Below, piece after piece: positions 4,625 through 5,046 of a stretch of DNA of 5,046 bases. The notes below the pieces were generated by a model. The model saw nothing but the letters and a program-made list of their open reading frames with translations. It was not told the DNA's origin and ran no database searches. Source of the stretch: Actinomycetota bacterium. GTDB taxonomy: Bacteria > Actinomycetota > Thermoleophilia > Gaiellales > Gaiellaceae. The stretch lies in assembly GCA_013821525.1 (NCBI GenBank), contig JACDGR010000273.1, forward strand, positions 1-5,046, in the 5' to 3' direction. Within the stretch, counting starts at the first letter, position 1. Each line of letters starts with the position of its first letter. The translations under genes and the position numbers were made by a program.

Positions 4625-5046
4625 CCACGGTTGCGGCCGTCTGGGAGGCGCTCGAGGAGATCCCCGATCCAGAGATCCCGGTCATCTCGCTCGTCGACCT
4701 CGGTGTAATCCGCGACGTCACCGTCGACGGCGATGCGGTGCGGATCGAGTTCACGCCGACGTTCCTCGGCTGCCCCGCGCTCGAGGTGATGAAGCGCGCG
4801 CTCGAGGAGAAGGTCGAGTCCCTTGGCGCAACGGCCGAGGTCGCGGTGATCCAGGACGACTCGTGGTCGACCGACCGCATCTCGGCCGTGGGCCGCGAGA
4901 AGCTGCGTGAGGCCGGCCTTGCACCCCCGGCGCCGCGCGCCGCAGGCCCGACGACGCTGCTGCAGCTGCAGTCGAAGGCGTTCCGCTGCCCCTACTGCGG
5001 CTCACAGGAGACCCGGCTCGAGAACATCTTCGGCCCAACACCGTGC
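4621..5046 (+). CDS. paaD: phenylacetyl-CoA epoxidase accessory/maturation protein PaaD, 3' end cut by window edge
   Basis: PaaD is needed for an active epoxidase and is thought to help metal or Fe-S cofactor assembly rather than being a core subunit. The 142 residues present begin with a DUF59/MIP18 domain: DPEIPVISLVDLGVIRDV at 16-33 and PTFLGCPALEVM at 46-57, with the conserved Cys at 51. The PaaD-specific linker DDSWSTDRISAVGREKL at 79-95 and GLAPP at 99-103 follows. The C-terminal cysteine cluster starts with CPYC at 123-126 and FGPTPC, whose Cys142 is the last codon in the window. About 20-25 residues with a further C-x2-C are expected beyond the edge. This domain pattern separates PaaD from general SufT-type DUF59 proteins. 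The GTG at 4621 overlaps the paaC TGA, and no Shine-Dalgarno is near, so translational coupling to paaC is likely. paaE would be expected next. Confidence 0.94.
   Translation, partial: MTTVAAVWEALEEIPDPEIPVISLVDLGVIRDVTVDGDAVRIEFTPTFLGCPALEVMKRALEEKVESLGATAEVAVIQDDSWSTDRISAVGREKLREAGLAPPAPRAAGPTTLLQLQSKAFRCPYCGSQETRLENIFGPTPC

Overview
The window is high-GC DNA (roughly two thirds G+C) with tightly packed genes, GTG as well as ATG starts, and stop/start overlaps. This fits a high-GC actinobacterial-type genome. A deep soil lineage such as Thermoleophilia is my guess from the style of the proteins and cannot be proven here. Eight protein genes fill the window, two of them cut by its ends. No RNA gene, mobile element or CRISPR array is visible, and no gene-free stretch exceeds 40 bases.

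Left part (1-1729, minus strand): a YegS/DgkB-type lipid kinase is followed 38 nt later by the E1-alpha subunit of a thiamine-diphosphate 2-oxoacid dehydrogenase, which runs off the left edge. Divergent from the kinase is a small 2H phosphodiesterase / '2'-5' RNA ligase' family gene (1728-2231, plus). The two start codons share one CATG. The 2H gene then overlaps tail-to-tail by 19 nt with a TetR-family repressor (2213-2788, minus).

Right part (2831-5046, plus strand): paaA-paaB-paaC-paaD, the start of a phenylacetyl-CoA 1,2-epoxidase operon. The genes are chained by a GTGA overlap (paaA/paaB), a 38-nt overlap (paaB/paaC) and a second GTGA overlap (paaC/paaD). PaaA is the di-iron catalytic subunit, PaaB the small bridging subunit, PaaC the ferritin-fold partner, and PaaD a MIP18/DUF59-type maturation factor with a C-terminal cysteine cluster. 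The reductase paaE and the rest of the pathway are not in the window and probably lie downstream.

The 42 nt between the tetR and paaA starts hold a near-perfect palindrome centred at 2807/2808, a TATAGT -10-like box and a strong GGGAGG ribosome site. The simplest model is that the TetR protein sits on the palindrome, represses both itself and paaABCD, and is released by a pathway acyl-CoA such as phenylacetyl-CoA. The most notable points are this operator, the shared divergent start codons, a PaaC that keeps the Glu/His pairs partly lost in proteobacterial PaaC, and a perfect palindrome with uncommon codons inside paaC. I see a known pathway with local peculiarities, not a wholly new system.
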